The translations under genes were made by a program, and so were the position numbers. Shown piece after piece: positions 62,328 to 64,000 of a stretch of 64,000 nt of DNA. The notes under the pieces were generated by a model that saw only the letters and a program-made list of their open reading frames with translations, had not been told where the DNA came from and did no database searches. The stretch is from Shewanella colwelliana ATCC 39565 (GTDB taxonomy: Bacteria; Pseudomonadota; Gammaproteobacteria; Enterobacterales; Shewanellaceae), in the NCBI RefSeq assembly GCF_000518705.1, contig NZ_JAEC01000014.1, positions 1-64,000 on the forward strand, read 5' to 3'. Numbering within the stretch: position 1 is the stretch's first letter; each line of letters begins with the position of its first letter.

Positions 62328-64000
62328 TTAGGCTTTGGTGATCTGACACAAGCTAGACTTAGTCTCTTGCATCTGCGTCACAACGTCATAGCCATAGGTC
62401 AATACGGTATTGGCTGATTCACCAATGACGTATGGAACCGTGCCTTCTGGATAGCTCTTCTCAAGGCTTTGACCTTCGAAGACACCAGCGAAGTGGTATG
62501 GCATGAAACATTCACCTGCGATAACACGTGGTGTAACCATGGCCTGAACCTTGATCTTGGCACCTTCAGGGCTGTGAACCCAAACCGTATCACCATCACG
62601 TAGACCACGATCTGCCGCATCGGCAGGGTTGATCTCGATGAACATCTCTTGCTGAAGTTCTGCTAGCCATGGGTTAGAACGAGTTTCTTCACCACCACCT
62701 TCATATTCAACAAGACGACCAGAGGTCAGCGCAATAGGGAAGTCTTTGGCGAAATCCTGATCCTGAATAGACTTGTACAGGGTAGGAAGACGCGCAACCA
62801 TACGGTCATCATAAGTTGGGTACTTAGCCACCAAGTCACGACGAGGCGTATAAAGTGGCTCACGATGCACAGGGATATCATCAGGGAAGTTCCATACAAT
62901 ACAACGCGCTTTAGCGTTACCGTAAGGAATACAGCCATGATTAATCGCCACACGCTGAATACCACCTGAGATATCAGTCTTCCAGTTTTTGCCTTCAGCA
63001 GCCGCTTTCTCTTCAGCAGTTAGGTCATCCCACCAGCCAAGCTGCTTAAGCATCTTGTCGGTAAACTCTGGGTAACCATCTTTGATTTCACTGCCCTTAG
63101 AGTAAGAGCCTTCAGCCAAAATGTTGTTACCTTCGTGCTCAACACCATAACGTGCACGGAAGTTACCACCACCGTATTTCACTTCACGACCTGTGCGATA
63201 CAGAATTTGCGTGCCAGGATGCTTCATCTCTGGTGTGCCCCAACATGGCCAAGGCAGACCGTAGGTTTCACCTTTAGCTGGGCCGCCTGGTGCTTCAAGC
63301 GATTTAATGTCGAATGTGCCCCAGTTTTCTTGGTGCATCTTCAGACGCTCAGGGCTCTGGCCTGTGTAACCAATGGTCCACATACCTTTGTTGAACTCAC
63401 GAGTAATGTCTTCAACTAATGGCTCATCACCATTGACCTGAATATGCTTACAGAACTCTTTCTCGATGCCCCACTTCTTAGCTAGCTTGTACATGATCAC
63501 ATGGTCAGGCTTAGACTCAAATAGTGGTTCAATCACCTGTGTACGCCACTGTAGTGAACGGTTAGAAGCCGATACTGAACCGTAGGTTTCAAACTGAGTT
63601 GAAGCCGGTAGCAGATATACACCATCGGTACGGGTGTGCATAACACCTGCCATCGTTGGGAATGGATCCACAACCACTACCGTGTCCATCTTGTTCAATG
63701 CTTCACGCACTTCACGACCACGGGTTTCGGTGTTAACAGACTGACCCCAGAAGAATGACATACGAATGTTATCTTTCTGCGCAATCTTAGACTTATCTTC
63801 TAACACACCATCATGCCAACGAGAACATGGGATACCTGTAGAGGTCATTGGATCTTGACCAAGGTATTGTGCTTGGTCGAAACGGGCTTTAACCCATTCG
63901 TAGTCCAAGTCCCATACGTTACACCAGTGCTTCCAAGATCCTGTCTTGAGGCCATAGTAACCCGGTAGTGTGTCAAACAGCAGACCAAAGTCCGTTGCAC
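62328..64000 (-). CDS. fdhA: Formate dehydrogenase catalytic subunit, operon 2 (partial)
   Basis: The C-terminal 557 codons of a second FdhA are in the window; the frame is open to the right edge, so the gene continues outside. It follows the operon 1 protein closely (FGLLFDTLPGYYGLKTGSW, NLM-type bisMGD region RCIVWNFPDDIP, end ALTYG/VLTYG and SSLCQITKA). The N-terminal Tat signal, [4Fe-4S] motif and the Cys/Sec position are not visible. So whether this copy uses Sec cannot be told here. Confidence 0.93.
   Translation of the reverse strand, partial: ATDFGLLFDTLPGYYGLKTGSWKHWCNVWDLDYEWVKARFDQAQYLGQDPMTSTGIPCSRWHDGVLEDKSKIAQKDNIRMSFFWGQSVNTETRGREVREALNKMDTVVVVDPFPTMAGVMHTRTDGVYLLPASTQFETYGSVSASNRSLQWRTQVIEPLFESKPDHVIMYKLAKKWGIEKEFCKHIQVNGDEPLVEDITREFNKGMWTIGYTGQSPERLKMHQENWGTFDIKSLEAPGGPAKGETYGLPWPCWGTPEMKHPGTQILYRTGREVKYGGGNFRARYGVEHEGNNILAEGSYSKGSEIKDGYPEFTDKMLKQLGWWDDLTAEEKAAAEGKNWKTDISGGIQRVAINHGCIPYGNAKARCIVWNFPDDIPVHREPLYTPRRDLVAKYPTYDDRMVARLPTLYKSIQDQDFAKDFPIALTSGRLVEYEGGGEETRSNPWLAELQQEMFIEINPADAADRGLRDGDTVWVHSPEGAKIKVQAMVTPRVIAGECFMPYHFAGVFEGQSLEKSYPEGTVPYVIGESANTVLTYGYDVVTQMQETKSSLCQITKA

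Noticed and set aside
1..64000. Insertion sequences, prophage, CRISPR or integron
   Set aside because: No transposase, integrase, phage gene, direct-repeat array or target-site duplication was seen; decayed genes show no element at the break.

Overview
The window reads as chromosomal DNA of a marine gammaproteobacterium, most likely a Shewanella. The evidence is the combination of a LexA-SulA pair next to a caa3-type cox/cta cluster, a FabR-controlled acyl desaturase, two tandem FdhABC formate dehydrogenase operons with a small Tat-signal protein, ETF-QO beside moaABCDE-modABC, and several small families typical of that lineage (DUF2986, DUF333, DUF4870). The species cannot be fixed from sequence alone.

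Layout. Positions 1-370: tandem P1/P2 promoters, boxA and leader of an rRNA operon reading leftwards out of the window. 0.6-13.9 kb: housekeeping genes (membrane-anchored RRM protein, murI, trmA, fabR/desaturase with its operator, selD-selU, an LplT-PlsC fusion with a TetR regulator, cysQ-nudE, yrfG, lexA-sulA). 14.2-23.1 kb: a complete aerobic cytochrome c oxidase block (coxB-coxA-ctaG-coxC, surf1, a Sco-like CxxxC protein, ctaA, ctaB, sco); CoxB carries two nearly identical cytochrome c domains. 23-35.5 kb: deacetylase, MATE exporter, nfuA, an M14 peptidase, gltS, small membrane proteins, a pseudouridine synthase, and a BOF-PepSY-response regulator-histidine kinase operon. 35.6-41.1 kb: one minus-strand cluster moaABCDE-modABC for molybdate uptake and molybdopterin synthesis, led by a structured RNA leader that may be a Moco riboswitch. 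41.4-54.7 kb: ETF-QO, a chemoreceptor, a diguanylate cyclase, YiiM, a PfkB kinase, a HemN/HutW-like radical SAM protein, and a YqhC/YqhD-like pair. 55.3-64 kb: two tandem formate dehydrogenase operons; the second fdhA runs off the right edge.

The most striking feature is gene decay. moaA (codon 223) and modB (codon 4) each carry an in-frame TAG in an otherwise intact reading frame, and a GNAT gene at 10.0-10.5 kb has a third. A kinase-like remnant (29.4-29.9 kb) and a fumarase/aspartase remnant (54.8-55.2 kb) are more heavily decayed. The two molybdenum lesions sit in the pathway needed by the formate dehydrogenases 15 kb away, which look intact. Either a second MoaA and another Mo/W importer exist, the stops are read through, or they are assembly errors or recent mutations.

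Functional links. The cox block forms a terminal oxidase with its Cu and haem A assembly factors. The Mo cluster should feed the Mo/W-bisMGD formate dehydrogenases, which have Cys, not Sec, at the active site. SelD therefore appears coupled here to SelU (tRNA selenouridine) only. No insertion sequence, CRISPR array, prophage or tRNA gene was seen.
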